From NCBI GenBank assembly GCA_963730305.1, contig CAVSRB010000003.1:868001-932000 (forward strand): DNA of 64,000 bases, written 5' to 3'. Origin of the DNA: CAMYMQ01 sp963730305 (lineage in GTDB: Bacteria; Pseudomonadota; Alphaproteobacteria; Bin65). This document shows, piece after piece, positions 17,919 through 27,159 of this stretch (the stretch's first letter is position 1; every line of letters starts with the position of its first letter). Below the pieces are notes generated by a model. The model was not told the DNA's origin. It did not search any database and saw only the letters and a program-made list of their open reading frames with translations. The translations under genes and the position numbers were made by a program.

Positions 17919-18440
17919 TTACTGGCCCGGCGGCATCTGCCGGAACGAGGTCGCGAAGCGGCGCTGCATGCGCGTGACGACCGGATCCATCACCGGCTTC
18001 TCTTCGGGCGGATAGACCGCCAACAGGCGGCCGACATATTCACCGCCGTGCTTGCGCGCGATCTGGACGTATTCGTAGAAGACCCGACCGTGGCGGACGC
18101 CCGAGACGACGAAGAAGTCGACGCCGCGCCGGCGGTAGGTCACGTTCTGGGGGCCGTATTCGGCAAGCGCCTTGGCGTAGAGTCCGCCGACCGTGTCGTC
18201 GAGGACGTTGTGCGACGCCGAGGCCGAGACGTCGATCCGGCGCTCGACCGACCGGAAGGCGCGGCCGTCGTCGTTGGCCGGCGCCGGCTGCATCTGCAGG
18301 ATGTCGGCGGGATAGACCACGGCGAAGCCGAACCGGGCGTTGCGGTAGGTCTGCCAATCGGCGGCGTGGGCGCCGGCGGCGGCGAGCCCCAGGGTCACCG
18401 GCATCAGCACGGCCAACAGGCGAAGCGCGGGACGGATCAT
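17919..18440 (-). CDS. Secreted protein of unknown function
   Basis: 173 residues with a signal peptide (LLAVLMPVTLGLAAAGAHA). The mature part starts ADWQTYRNARFGFAVVYPAD, a beginning seen in many periplasmic proteins of the PsbP-like/DUF type. There is no Cys pair. Its start lies 2 bp from the bolA stop on the same strand, so the two are probably co-transcribed. No function assigned. Confidence 0.7.
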   Translation of the reverse strand: MIRPALRLLAVLMPVTLGLAAAGAHAADWQTYRNARFGFAVVYPADILQMQPAPANDDGRAFRSVERRIDVSASASHNVLDDTVGGLYAKALAEYGPQNVTYRRRGVDFFVVSGVRHGRVFYEYVQIARKHGGEYVGRLLAVYPPEEKPVMDPVVTRMQRRFATSFRQMPPGQ

Positions 18441-18442
18441 CG

Positions 18443-18709
18443 CTATTCTCCCGGGGCGCGGGTGTTGAGCGCGAGCGCATGCACCCGCTCGGCCATCTCT
18501 TCGGCGAGCAGGCCGTAGACCATCCGCTGCCGGTCGATCCGCGACTTGCCGGCGAAGGCCGCGGACACCACGGTGACGGTGAAATGGGTCTCGCCGCCCT
18601 CGCGCGCGCCGGCATGACCGGCGTGCTTGTGGGAATCGTCGACGATGTCGAGGCTGTCCGGCGACAGCGCGGCTTCGAGCTTGCTGCGGATGCGGTCGGC
18701 GATGCGCAT
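18443..18709 (-). CDS. bolA: BolA family protein
   Basis: 88 residues from ATG 18709, which has an AAGG ribosome site; the open frame continues to 18784 but those codons are not family-like. The signature DDSHKHAGHAGAREGGETHF holds the conserved His residues, followed by FAGKSRIDRQRMVYGLLAEE. BolA proteins pair with monothiol glutaredoxins for Fe-S/iron handling. In related genomes bolA lies next to a J-domain gene and cobST; here an EamA gene separates them. Confidence 0.9.
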   Translation of the reverse strand: MRIADRIRSKLEAALSPDSLDIVDDSHKHAGHAGAREGGETHFTVTVVSAAFAGKSRIDRQRMVYGLLAEEMAERVHALALNTRAPGE

Positions 18710-18813
18710 GGCGGCCTTGTGGATACGGGTGTGGACCTCGGCGAGGGCCTCGGCCAAGGTGCTATCCGCTTGGCGCCGCGTCAAGCGCCCGCGCCATCAC
18801 CGCCGATCGGGGC

Positions 18814-19779
18814 ATGACCGAGCAGCCCGCCGCCACCGCCGCCAGTCCCCCGGACGCCGCGCTCCCCACGCCGCCCGCGGCAGAGACCGGGTCGCTGCCG
18901 GTCGGCCGGACCGCGGCCTACGGCCTGATGCTGGTCGTCATCGCGATCTGGGGCTGCGGCTGGCCGATCGCCAAGACCGGGTTCACCTGGATCCCGCCGC
19001 TGTGGTTCGGCTTCGGCCGGGCGGCGATCTGCGCGGTGACGCTGTTCCTGGTGGTCGCGATGCGCGGCCAGCTGCGCCTGCCCGGCCGCGCCGACATGCC
19101 GATCGTGCTGTCGATCGGCATCATCCAGGTCGGCGTGTTCATGGCGCTGATGCACTTCTCGCTCGCCCTGGTCGAGGCCGGCCGCGCCGCCATCCTCGCC
19201 TACACCTCGTCGCTGTGGGTGGTGCCGATCGCCCTGCTGCTGCTGGGCGAGCGCCTGTCGGTCCGGCGCGGCCTCGGCCTCGCCGCCGGCCTCGGCGGCG
19301 TGCTCGTGCTGTTCAACCCGTTCGGCTTCGACTGGAGCAACGGCGCGGTGGTCGTCGGCAACGTCCTGCTGCTGGTCTGCGCGATGTGCTGGGGCATCGG
19401 CATCGTGCACGTGAAGGTCCACCGCTGGCGCCAGTCGCCGCTCCAGGTCGCGCCGTGGCAGATGGTGATCGGGGCGATCCCGTCGCTGGTCGCGGCGATC
19501 GTGACCGAGCCGGTATCGACCATCAACTGGGACTGGCGCGGGCTGGTGATCGTCGCCGCCATGGGCTCGGTCGGGACCGCCCTGCCGTTCTGGGCGCTGC
19601 TGACGCTCAACCGCGCGCTGCCCGCGATCACGACCTCGCTCAGCCTGCTCGCCGTGCCCGCCGTCGGCCTGATCGCCAGCATGGCGATCCTGGGCGAAGA
19701 ACTGACCCCGACCCTGGGCGCGGGCTTCGTGCTGATCCTGATCGGGGTCGGCCTGGTGGCGGTCGCCGACCGGCGCTGA
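18814..19779 (+). CDS. EamA (DMT) family transporter
   Basis: 321 residues with ten predicted membrane helices in two EamA repeats. The first repeat begins YGLMLVVIAIWGCGWPIAKT and the second VVVGNVLLLVCAMCWGIGIV; ALVEAGRAAILAYTSSLW is the typical helix-3/4 region. The N-terminus has a low-complexity Ala/Pro stretch. It is an inner-membrane exporter or permease of small metabolites. It sits between bolA (divergent) and the J-protein-cobST genes, apparently inserted into a common alphaproteobacterial gene order. Confidence 0.87.
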   Translation: MTEQPAATAASPPDAALPTPPAAETGSLPVGRTAAYGLMLVVIAIWGCGWPIAKTGFTWIPPLWFGFGRAAICAVTLFLVVAMRGQLRLPGRADMPIVLSIGIIQVGVFMALMHFSLALVEAGRAAILAYTSSLWVVPIALLLLGERLSVRRGLGLAAGLGGVLVLFNPFGFDWSNGAVVVGNVLLLVCAMCWGIGIVHVKVHRWRQSPLQVAPWQMVIGAIPSLVAAIVTEPVSTINWDWRGLVIVAAMGSVGTALPFWALLTLNRALPAITTSLSLLAVPAVGLIASMAILGEELTPTLGAGFVLILIGVGLVAVADRR

Positions 19780-19885
19780 TACGGCTGCGACGACGGCCGG
19801 CGCCATGCGTTTGCGGCATGGCCAAACCCCGCCTGCGACGCCGCGTTTACTTGTTCGGAGCGGGGTTTGTGCCCATACTTTATGG

Positions 19886-20518
19886 ATGCGTAAGGTGCCC
19901 TTGCAGGACTTCCACGACCTGGGCGTTTCCCTCGGTTTGAGCGAAGCGAAGGGCGCGCGCGTCTGCGATCATCCGGAGTGCCGGGAACCGGGCGAGTTCC
20001 GCGCCCCGAAATCGCCGAGCAAGATCAACGAATACTTCTGGTTCTGCCGGCCCCACGTGGAGCTCTACAACCGGGCCTGGAACTACTATGCCGGCCTGGA
20101 CCCGGACGAGATCGAGCTCCATATCCAGCAGGACGCCATGTGGAACCGGCCGACCTGGCCGCTGGGTTTCCGGGGCACCGGGGTCCAAGGCCGGTTCGGC
20201 TCGGTCGACGAAGGCTTCAAGGACGCCTTCGAGCTGTTCGAGGAAGAAAAGCGCGCCCGCGCCAATGCCCGGCGCAACGGCCGCCGGGGCGGCGACCAGG
20301 GCGGGGACCGCGCGCAGACCGCCGACCAAAAGGCCCTCCGGGCCTTGCAGTTGGACGACAGCGCCGATATGAAAACCGTGAAAGCCCGCTACCATGAGCT
20401 GGTGAAGAAGTATCACCCGGATGCCAATGGCGGGGACGCGTCCGCGGAAAGCGAACTGAAGCGGATCAACGAGGCCTACAATACGCTCAAGCGGAGCCTG
20501 ATCGCCCGCGCGCTTTGA
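19886..20518 (+). CDS. C-terminal J-domain protein
   Basis: 210 residues from ATG 19886. The N-terminal half has a Cys/His set (CDHPECREPGEF, FWFCRPHVELYNRAWNYYAG) that could bind metal. The J domain is at the C-terminus and has the HPD motif in KKYHPDANGG, with helix II YHELVKKY before it. It would stimulate DnaK ATPase, perhaps for a specific client. It sits 42 bp upstream of cobS in the usual J-protein-cobS-cobT order, suggesting, by inference, a role in chelatase assembly. Confidence 0.87.
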   Translation: MRKVPLQDFHDLGVSLGLSEAKGARVCDHPECREPGEFRAPKSPSKINEYFWFCRPHVELYNRAWNYYAGLDPDEIELHIQQDAMWNRPTWPLGFRGTGVQGRFGSVDEGFKDAFELFEEEKRARANARRNGRRGGDQGGDRAQTADQKALRALQLDDSADMKTVKARYHELVKKYHPDANGGDASAESELKRINEAYNTLKRSLIARAL

Positions 20519-20560
20519 TGGCCCCGATCGCGTCGGTTTTGCCCAGACCAGTGAGGTAAC

Positions 20561-21568
20561 GTGACAGACACCGCCGCCAGTGTGAAAGACGACGACGCCA
20601 TGCCCATCGACCTGCCCGACATCAAGGTGTCGGTGCGTCAGACCTTCGGGCTCGACATCGACATGGACGTGCCGGCCTACAGCCAGCAGGAAGAGCATGT
20701 CCCGATCCTGGACCCGTCCTATCACTTCGACCGCGAGACCACGCTGGCGATCCTGGCCGGCTTCGCGCACAACCGGCGCGTCCTGATCCAGGGCTATCAC
20801 GGCACCGGCAAGTCGACCCATATCGAGCAGGTCGCCGCGCGGCTCAACTGGCCGTGCATCCGGATCAACCTGGACAGCCACATCAGCCGCATCGACCTGG
20901 TCGGCAAGGACGCCATCGTCCTGCGCGACGGCAAGCAGGTGACCGAGTTCCGCGAGGGCATCCTGCCCTGGGCGCTGCAGCACCCGACCGCGCTGGTGTT
21001 CGACGAATACGACGCCGGCCGCCCGGACGTGATGTTCGTGATCCAGCGCATCCTCGAGGTCGAGGGCAAGCTGACGCTCCTGGACCAGAGCCGGGTGATC
21101 CGCCCGCACCCCGCCTTCCGGCTGTTCGCCACGGCGAACACGGTCGGCCTGGGCGACACCACCGGCCTCTATCACGGCACCCAGCAGATCAACCAGGGCC
21201 AGATGGACCGCTGGAACATCGTCGCGACCCTGAACTACCTGGAACCCGACCAGGAGCAGAAGATCGTCCTCTCCAAGGCGCCCGACTACGACAACGACGA
21301 GGGCCGCGAGAAGATCGCCGCGATGATCGCGGTCGCCGACCTGACCCGCGCCGGCTTCATGGCCGGCGACATCTCGACCGTGATGTCGCCGCGGACGGTG
21401 ATGACCTGGGCGGAGAACGCGACGATCTTCAACGACCTCGGCTACGCCTTCCGGGTGACCTTCCTCAACAAGTGCGACGAGGTGGAGCGGCCGGTCATCG
21501 CCGAATACTACCAGCGCTGCATGGGGACGGAGCTGCCCGAGAGCAGCGCCAACGTCACCCTGTCCTGA
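20561..21568 (+). CDS. cobS: Aerobic cobaltochelatase subunit CobS (AAA+)
   Basis: 335 residues of a MoxR-type AAA+ ATPase: Walker A GYHGTGKS at 78-85, Walker B ALVFDEYDAG around 146-155, and sensor region FRLFATANTVGLGDTTGLYH. The N-terminal segment SVRQTFGLDIDMDVPAYS is the CobS-specific helicoidal part. CobS with CobT and CobN inserts cobalt into hydrogenobyrinate diamide in the aerobic B12 pathway. CobN is not in this window. Followed by cobT after 19 bp. Confidence 0.95.
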   Translation: MTDTAASVKDDDAMPIDLPDIKVSVRQTFGLDIDMDVPAYSQQEEHVPILDPSYHFDRETTLAILAGFAHNRRVLIQGYHGTGKSTHIEQVAARLNWPCIRINLDSHISRIDLVGKDAIVLRDGKQVTEFREGILPWALQHPTALVFDEYDAGRPDVMFVIQRILEVEGKLTLLDQSRVIRPHPAFRLFATANTVGLGDTTGLYHGTQQINQGQMDRWNIVATLNYLEPDQEQKIVLSKAPDYDNDEGREKIAAMIAVADLTRAGFMAGDISTVMSPRTVMTWAENATIFNDLGYAFRVTFLNKCDEVERPVIAEYYQRCMGTELPESSANVTLS

Positions 21569-21587
21569 GGCCGGGCCGCCGGCCGCC

Positions 21588-23459
21588 GTGTCCCGCTCCG
21601 ACGACAACCCGACCGACGCCCTGCGCCACGTCACCGGCGCGGCGATGCGCGCGATCGCCCGGCGCACGGAGCTGAACGTCACCTTCGCCGCGGAGCCGGC
21701 GCAAATCGTCGGCGACGAGGCGCGGCTGCCCGCGCCCCAGCGCGAGCTGAACTACGACGAGGTCTGCGAGCTGCGCGGCGAGGCCGACGCGCTCGCCCTG
21801 CGCCTGCGCCATCACAGCGAGGAGACGCACCGCCGCCGGGCGCCGACCGGCGACCAGGCGCGCCAGGTCTACGACGCCGTCGAGCAGGCCCGCTGCGAGG
21901 CCATCGGCGCCAAGCGCATGGTCGGGGTGCGCTCCAACCTCGCCGCCGCGCACGAGCACCGCGCCCGCGAAGAGGGCTACGACCAGGTCGGCCAGCGCGA
22001 CGACACGCTGCTCGCCGAGGCGATCGGCTTCCTCGCATCGGAGGCCTTCACCGGCGACAAGCCGCCGCCGTCGGCGCGGCCGATGGTCGACGCCGTGCGC
22101 AAGACGCTCGATCCGCGGGTCGGCCGCGACCTGACCGAGCTCGGCGGCCTGATCGACGACCAGGAAGCCTTCGTCGAGTCCCTGCGCAGGCTGATCCAGG
22201 ATCTCGACCTCGAGGACGACACCCAGCCGATGGGCGAGGAGGAGACCGAGGGCGAGAGCGAGGACCAGCAGAGCGAGGGCGACGACAGCGATTCCTCGGG
22301 CGCCGAGGAGAGCGAGGCGTCGGCCCAGGCCAGCGTGCCGACCGAGACCACCGAATCGGAGGAATCGCAGGACGCCGAGGGCGCGTCCGAGGGCGACGAG
22401 GCCGAGTTCATGTCGGACCAGGGCGACGAGGAGCCCGCCGGCCCCGGCCAGATCCCGCGCCACGACCACAACAGCCAGCCCGACGGGCGCCAGGCCTACC
22501 GCGCCTTCACCACCAGCTACGACGAGACCGTGGCGGCCGAGGACCTGTGCGACCCGGACGAGCTGAGCCGGCTGCGCCACAACCTCGACCAGCAGCTCTC
22601 GCACCTGCAGGGCGTCATCGCGCGGCTGGCCAACCGGCTGCAGCGGCGGCTGATGGCCAAGCAGAACCGGTCGTGGGACTTCGACCTCGAGGAAGGCGTG
22701 CTCGACACCGCCCGGCTCGACCGGGTCGTGGTCAGCCCGACCGACCCGCTGTCCTACATGCAGGAGCGCGACACCGAGTTCCGCGACACCGTCGTCACGC
22801 TCTTGATCGACAATTCCGGCTCGATGCGCGGCCGGCCGATCTCGGTCGCGGCGATGAGCGCCGACATCCTGGCGCGCACGCTCGAGCGCTGCGCGGTCAA
22901 GGTCGAGGTGCTGGGCTTCACCACCCGCGCGTGGAAGGGCGGCCAGGCGCGCGAGAAGTGGCTGAGCGCGGGCAAGCCGCCCAACCCGGGCCGGCTCAAC
23001 GACCTGCGCCACATCATCTACAAGCAGGCCGACGCGCCGTGGCGGCGGGCGCGCAAGAACCTGGGCCTGATGCTGCGCGAGGGCATCCTCAAGGAGAATA
23101 TCGACGGCGAGGCGCTGTTGTGGGCGCACAACCGCCTGCTCGCCCGCACCGAGCAGCGCAAGGTGCTGATGGTCATCTCCGACGGCGCCCCGGTCGACGA
23201 TTCGACCCTGTCGGTCAACCCGGGCAACTATCTCGAGAAGCACCTGCGCGACGTCATCGGCTGGATCGAGACCATGTCGCCGGTCCAGCTCCTCGCCATC
23301 GGCATCGGCCACGACGTCACCCGCTACTACCGCCGCGCCGTGACCATCGTCGACGCCGAGCAGCTCGGCGGCACCATGATGGAAGAGCTCGCCTCCCTGT
23401 TCGAGGAGGACGAGGGCCGCGGAACGTCATCACGGGGCCGAGGCCGCCGCGCCGCCTGA
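21588..23459 (+). CDS. cobT: Aerobic cobaltochelatase subunit CobT
   Basis: 623 residues from GTG 21588. The N-terminal helical domain precedes a long acidic Glu/Asp/Ser linker (about 205-290), and the C-terminal VWA domain carries the MIDAS motif DNSGSMRG near 408. The C-terminal region ends in an Arg/Gly-rich tail. It partners CobS in the ATPase chaperone complex of cobalt chelatase. The acidic linker is normal for the family. Co-oriented with and close to cobS. Confidence 0.95.
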   Translation: MSRSDDNPTDALRHVTGAAMRAIARRTELNVTFAAEPAQIVGDEARLPAPQRELNYDEVCELRGEADALALRLRHHSEETHRRRAPTGDQARQVYDAVEQARCEAIGAKRMVGVRSNLAAAHEHRAREEGYDQVGQRDDTLLAEAIGFLASEAFTGDKPPPSARPMVDAVRKTLDPRVGRDLTELGGLIDDQEAFVESLRRLIQDLDLEDDTQPMGEEETEGESEDQQSEGDDSDSSGAEESEASAQASVPTETTESEESQDAEGASEGDEAEFMSDQGDEEPAGPGQIPRHDHNSQPDGRQAYRAFTTSYDETVAAEDLCDPDELSRLRHNLDQQLSHLQGVIARLANRLQRRLMAKQNRSWDFDLEEGVLDTARLDRVVVSPTDPLSYMQERDTEFRDTVVTLLIDNSGSMRGRPISVAAMSADILARTLERCAVKVEVLGFTTRAWKGGQAREKWLSAGKPPNPGRLNDLRHIIYKQADAPWRRARKNLGLMLREGILKENIDGEALLWAHNRLLARTEQRKVLMVISDGAPVDDSTLSVNPGNYLEKHLRDVIGWIETMSPVQLLAIGIGHDVTRYYRRAVTIVDAEQLGGTMMEELASLFEEDEGRGTSSRGRGRRAA

Positions 23460-23636
23460 ACGCGCCGCCAACTCGAACTAAAGGCCGTCTCCTTCGGCCG
23501 AATGCGCGCGTCGGCCTGAGTTCTGAGCATTTTTTCCCAAGAATTGTGTTCACGAATCCGTGAGGAGGCTCTAGTGTCGCCGACGCCGGGGGCATAAGTG
23601 AGTGGGGGCGCTCGGACCACCGCAACGGGGAGTTAG

Positions 23637-24176
23637 ATGGCAGAATGGTTCCGGGACGAGCGCCTGTTGAAGATCTACGAATACTGGCAGTCCAAACGCC
23701 ACGGGCGCCCGGCACCGGCCCGATCTGACATCGTCTTCGCCGAGATCGCCCACCTGCTGCCGGTCATGCAGATCGTCGAGGTGCAGCGGGACCCGATGCG
23801 CTTTCGGCACCGGTTCGTCGGCACCGAGATCGTCGAGTCGATGGGGCGGGACGTCACCGGGCGTTACGTCGACCAGGCGCTCTACGGCACCGCGACCGAC
23901 GAGATCCTCGCCAGCCTGGAAACGGTCGTGCGCGAAGGGCGGCCGTATCGCCGCGAAGCGCTGCTGACCTGGTACGACCGCGACTGGCTGATGATCGAGG
24001 CGGTGGAGCTGCCGCTTCTGGACGACAGCGGCGAGATCGGCGCCATCCTGGCCGGCGTCGATTTCCGCCGGCGCGGCGACGACGTCGCCAGTCGGCTGGT
24101 TCACCTCCCGCTGCCGATACCGGGGGACGGCGCCGAAAACGGCAATGGCAACGGCGCACCGCCGGGCCCCGCCTGA
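23637..24176 (+). CDS. PAS_5 domain protein
   Basis: 179 residues: LLKIYEYWQSKRHGRPAPAR, IAHLLPVMQIVEVQ, FRHRFVGTEIVESMGRDVTG and LLDDSGEIGAILAGVDF follow the PAS_5 pattern closely. The last 20 residues are a Gly/Asn/Pro tail. No output domain; such proteins probably act through partners. A preceding 177-bp gap (23460-23636) shows no recognisable element. A more divergent relative is at 6054-6605. Confidence 0.85.
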   Translation: MAEWFRDERLLKIYEYWQSKRHGRPAPARSDIVFAEIAHLLPVMQIVEVQRDPMRFRHRFVGTEIVESMGRDVTGRYVDQALYGTATDEILASLETVVREGRPYRREALLTWYDRDWLMIEAVELPLLDDSGEIGAILAGVDFRRRGDDVASRLVHLPLPIPGDGAENGNGNGAPPGPA

Positions 24177-24302
24177 CCGATCCAGCCCAGCCCGGAGGGA
24201 GCCCCGCGCATCCCGACCGGGCGTTCATCGCTTCTTCGCTTGATCCGCCGGCGCCGAGCACGTGAAATGCGCCGACCGCTCCCCGCATCGCCGGAGGCCG
24301 CC

Positions 24303-25796
24303 ATGCGCCTGCGTCCCGCACTCCGCCTCGCCGCTCTCGCCGTCCTGCTGCTGGCGGCGGGCTCCGCCCGCGCCGCGGAGACGACCCGCATAACCTTCCT
24401 GCACATCAATGACACCTACCAGATCTGGCCCCAGCGCGGGCTCGGCGGGCTGACCACGCTGGCCACCCTGTTGAAGCGCGAGCGGGCGCGGACGCCGAAC
24501 GCGATCTTCACCCACGGCGGCGACCTGATCTCGCCCTCGCTGATGTCGGGGCTGACCAAGGGCGCCCACATGATCGACATCATGAACCGGCTGAAGCTCG
24601 ACGTCGCCGTGCTCGGCAACCACGAGTTCGACTTCGGCCTCGGCGTCCTGAAGCAGCGGATCGCGCAGTCGAAATTCCCCTGGCTCGGCGCCAACGTCAG
24701 GAACAAGAACAACCGGCCGCTGCCCGGCCTGGCCAGCCTGTGGATCCGCAAGACCGGCCCGGTCACGGTCGGCATCTTCGGCGTGATCACGCCGAAAACG
24801 CGCACCTACATCCGCGGCGACGTGCCGGTCACCTTCGGCCCGGTGCCGCCGACCGCGAAAGCCGCGGTCGCCGCGCTCAAGGCCCGCGGCGCCAACGTCT
24901 TCGTCGCGCTGACCCATCAGAGCCTGGCCGAGGACCGCGCGCTGGCCCGCGCGGTGCCGGCGCTGAGCCTGATCCTCGGCGGCCACGAGCACATCCCGAT
25001 CACGCTGATGGAAGGCCACACCCTGATCTTCAAGGCCGGGTCGGACGCCGACTGGCTCGGCGTGGTGACGCTGCAGGTGGTCACGACCAAGAAGCGGGTG
25101 CGGGTGATCCCGAGCTGGCGGCTGATCGCCAACTATCAAGTGCCGCCCGCCCCGGCCATCGTCGCCGTCGGCAAGCGCTACGAGGCGCGGCTGAACAAGA
25201 CCCTGGGCGGCAAGATCGGCACCACGGCGACCGCGCTCGACAGCTCAGCCGCCGTCGTCCGCACCCGCGAGGCGGCGATCGGCGACCTGATCGCGGACGC
25301 GGTCCGCGCCGCCGTCCACGCCGACGTCGCCCTGATCAACGGCGGCGGCATTCGCGGCAACAAGCGCTACCCCGCCGGCAGCGCGCTGACCGCGCGCGAT
25401 ATCCTCGGCGAGCTGCCGTTCAACAACATCGTCATGGTGCTGGCGGCGACCGGCGCCCAGCTTCGCGCCGCGCTCGAGCACGGGCTGGCCGGGATCGGCG
25501 CGGGCCGTTTCCCGCAGGTCTCCGGCCTGCGCCTGACCTTCGATCCCAAGCGCCCGGCCGGGTCGCGGATCACGGCGCTGACCGTCGGGGGCCAGCCGGT
25601 CGATCCGACCAAGGTCTACCGCCTGGCAACCAACGACTTCCTCGCCGACGGCGGCGACGGCTACACGATGTTCAAGACGCTCGAGCGCCTGGTCAACGCC
25701 CAGAACGGCCCGGCCATGACCAACGCGGTGATCGACTACATCCGCGCCAAGGGCACGGTCGCGCCGAAGGTCGAGGGGCGGCTGACGCCGCAGTGA
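24303..25796 (+). CDS. Periplasmic 5'-nucleotidase/UshA-like metallophosphatase
   Basis: 497 residues from ATG 24303 with a signal peptide (LAALAVLLLAAGSARA). The metallophosphoesterase domain has ITFLHINDTYQ, FTHGGDLISPS, LGNHEFDFG, ALTHQS and LGGHEH, the five metal-binding blocks. The C-terminal 5'-nucleotidase domain shows LINGGGIRGNKRY and FLADGGDGYTMF. The first block reads NDTY where classical enzymes have NDxH, so one metal ligand may differ. It would hydrolyse nucleotides or related phosphates in the periplasm. Confidence 0.9.
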   Translation: MRLRPALRLAALAVLLLAAGSARAAETTRITFLHINDTYQIWPQRGLGGLTTLATLLKRERARTPNAIFTHGGDLISPSLMSGLTKGAHMIDIMNRLKLDVAVLGNHEFDFGLGVLKQRIAQSKFPWLGANVRNKNNRPLPGLASLWIRKTGPVTVGIFGVITPKTRTYIRGDVPVTFGPVPPTAKAAVAALKARGANVFVALTHQSLAEDRALARAVPALSLILGGHEHIPITLMEGHTLIFKAGSDADWLGVVTLQVVTTKKRVRVIPSWRLIANYQVPPAPAIVAVGKRYEARLNKTLGGKIGTTATALDSSAAVVRTREAAIGDLIADAVRAAVHADVALINGGGIRGNKRYPAGSALTARDILGELPFNNIVMVLAATGAQLRAALEHGLAGIGAGRFPQVSGLRLTFDPKRPAGSRITALTVGGQPVDPTKVYRLATNDFLADGGDGYTMFKTLERLVNAQNGPAMTNAVIDYIRAKGTVAPKVEGRLTPQ

Positions 25797-25818
25797 GCGG
25801 CGCACGGAGGGAACCGCC

Positions 25819-26247
25819 ATGACCGGCTTCTGGCAACGATGGCTCGAGATCGCCTTCATCCTCGTCACCGTGTTCGGGGTCGTCTACGCCCTGTTCGGCA
25901 CCACGGCGCTGTTCGCGCCGGGCGTCGGGCCGATCCTGAGCGGCTTCTGGCCCGGCGGCGTGATCCCGGCCGACGTGCGCGGCTTCGCGATGTTCAACTT
26001 CGGCATCGCCGGCGGACTGACCGCGGGGTTCGGGCTGCTGGGCTGGTTCGTCGCCCGCAACCCGGTCCGGCGCGGCGAGCGGTGGGGCGCGGTCGCGCTG
26101 CTGTGGTCGCTGGCGCTGTGGTTCGTGCTCGACAGCGGCATGTCGGTCTATTCGGGCGCGCCGCTCAACGTCGTCGTCAACGGGGCGTTCCTGGTCATCG
26201 GCGTGATCCCGCTGATCGCGCTGTGGCCGCGCCTGCGCCCAGGCTGA
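25819..26247 (+). CDS. Four-helix membrane protein, unknown
   Basis: 142 residues with four hydrophobic segments, for example WLEIAFILVTVFGVVYALFG and AVALLWSLALWFVLDSG. A strong GGAGGGAA ribosome site precedes ATG 25819, 22 bp after the nucleotidase stop, so the pair is probably one transcript. No family name recognised. Confidence 0.7.
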   Translation: MTGFWQRWLEIAFILVTVFGVVYALFGTTALFAPGVGPILSGFWPGGVIPADVRGFAMFNFGIAGGLTAGFGLLGWFVARNPVRRGERWGAVALLWSLALWFVLDSGMSVYSGAPLNVVVNGAFLVIGVIPLIALWPRLRPG

Positions 26248-26264
26248 TGGAGACTGCGCTGAAC

Positions 26265-26293
26265 GAGAAAGGGCCGCCCCGAAGGACGGCCCC
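26265..26293 (-). terminator. Rho-independent terminator of the DLH gene
   Basis: On the minus strand GGGCCGTCC and GGGCGGCCC form a nine-pair stem (one G-U) closed by a C(UUCG)G tetraloop, followed by TTTCTC. It lies 24 bp after the stop of the gene ending at 26317. Confidence 0.8.
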
Positions 26294-26316
26294 GTGCGCA
26301 GGACGTTTACCAGAGG

Positions 26317-27099
26317 TCAGGCCAGGTTCTTCTTGAAGAACGCCGTCGTCCGCGACCAGGCGAGCTTGGACGCGGCCTCGTTGAAGCGGCCGCCGCTCGG
26401 GTTCGCGAAGGCGTGGTTGGCGTCGTACCAGTAGACGGTGAGCTGGTCCGCCTTGCCCGCCTTCTTCATGTTGGCGACGAAGCCATCGACCATCTTCTTG
26501 TTGATGTAGCCGTCCTGCGTGCCGAAATGGCCGAGGACGGGGCCCTTGAGCTTCTTGAGCTGGGCCACCGTGCGGGTGACGTTGCCGTAATAGATCACCG
26601 TGGCGTCGACCGGCCGCGCGATCGAGGCGTTGAGCGACCAGCCGCCGCCGAAGCACCAGCCGACGGTGCCGACCTTGCCGGTGCCGCGGTCGTGCTTCTT
26701 GAGCCAGTCGACCCAGGCGGCGCAGGTCTCGAAGCCGGCCTTGGGATCGGCCATCATCGCCCGCATGTATTTGGTCGCCGCGCCCGGGTTGCTCATCGGC
26801 GCGACGTTGCCGCCGTAGAGGTCGATCGCCAGCGCGACATAGCCCTGCTTGGCGAAGTCGGCGGCGACCGCCTTGATCTGGTCGTTGAGGCCCCACCATT
26901 CGTGCACGAGCAGGACGCTCGGCGCCTTCTGCGCCGCGGGCAGCGCGAGCGCCGCGCTGACGTTGCGCCCGGACGGCGTCTTGATCGTGACGGTGTCGAG
27001 TTGCTGGGCGACCGCGCGCGCGATCAGCGGATCGGCCAGGATCGCCGCCAGCGGCAGGCTCGCCGCGCCCTTCAGTACATCACGACGTTGAATGCTCAT
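26317..27099 (-). CDS. Dienelactone hydrolase family protein, probably exported
   Basis: 260 residues. The N-terminus IQRRDVLKG followed by a hydrophobic stretch looks like a twin-arginine signal. The alpha/beta hydrolase has the DLH nucleophile elbow GWCFGGGWS (Cys149), Glu67 in HEWWG, Asp196 in GTQDGY and His229 in DANHAF, i.e. a Cys-Asp-His triad. It would cleave a lactone or ester; dienelactone itself is not implied. A strong terminator follows. Confidence 0.87.
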   Translation of the reverse strand: MSIQRRDVLKGAASLPLAAILADPLIARAVAQQLDTVTIKTPSGRNVSAALALPAAQKAPSVLLVHEWWGLNDQIKAVAADFAKQGYVALAIDLYGGNVAPMSNPGAATKYMRAMMADPKAGFETCAAWVDWLKKHDRGTGKVGTVGWCFGGGWSLNASIARPVDATVIYYGNVTRTVAQLKKLKGPVLGHFGTQDGYINKKMVDGFVANMKKAGKADQLTVYWYDANHAFANPSGGRFNEAASKLAWSRTTAFFKKNLA

Positions 27100-27159
27100 C
27101 CTCGTTCTCCCTAGTGGATCACCCGCCCCTAATGGCGGTATGACTTAGCGTCGAACTCT

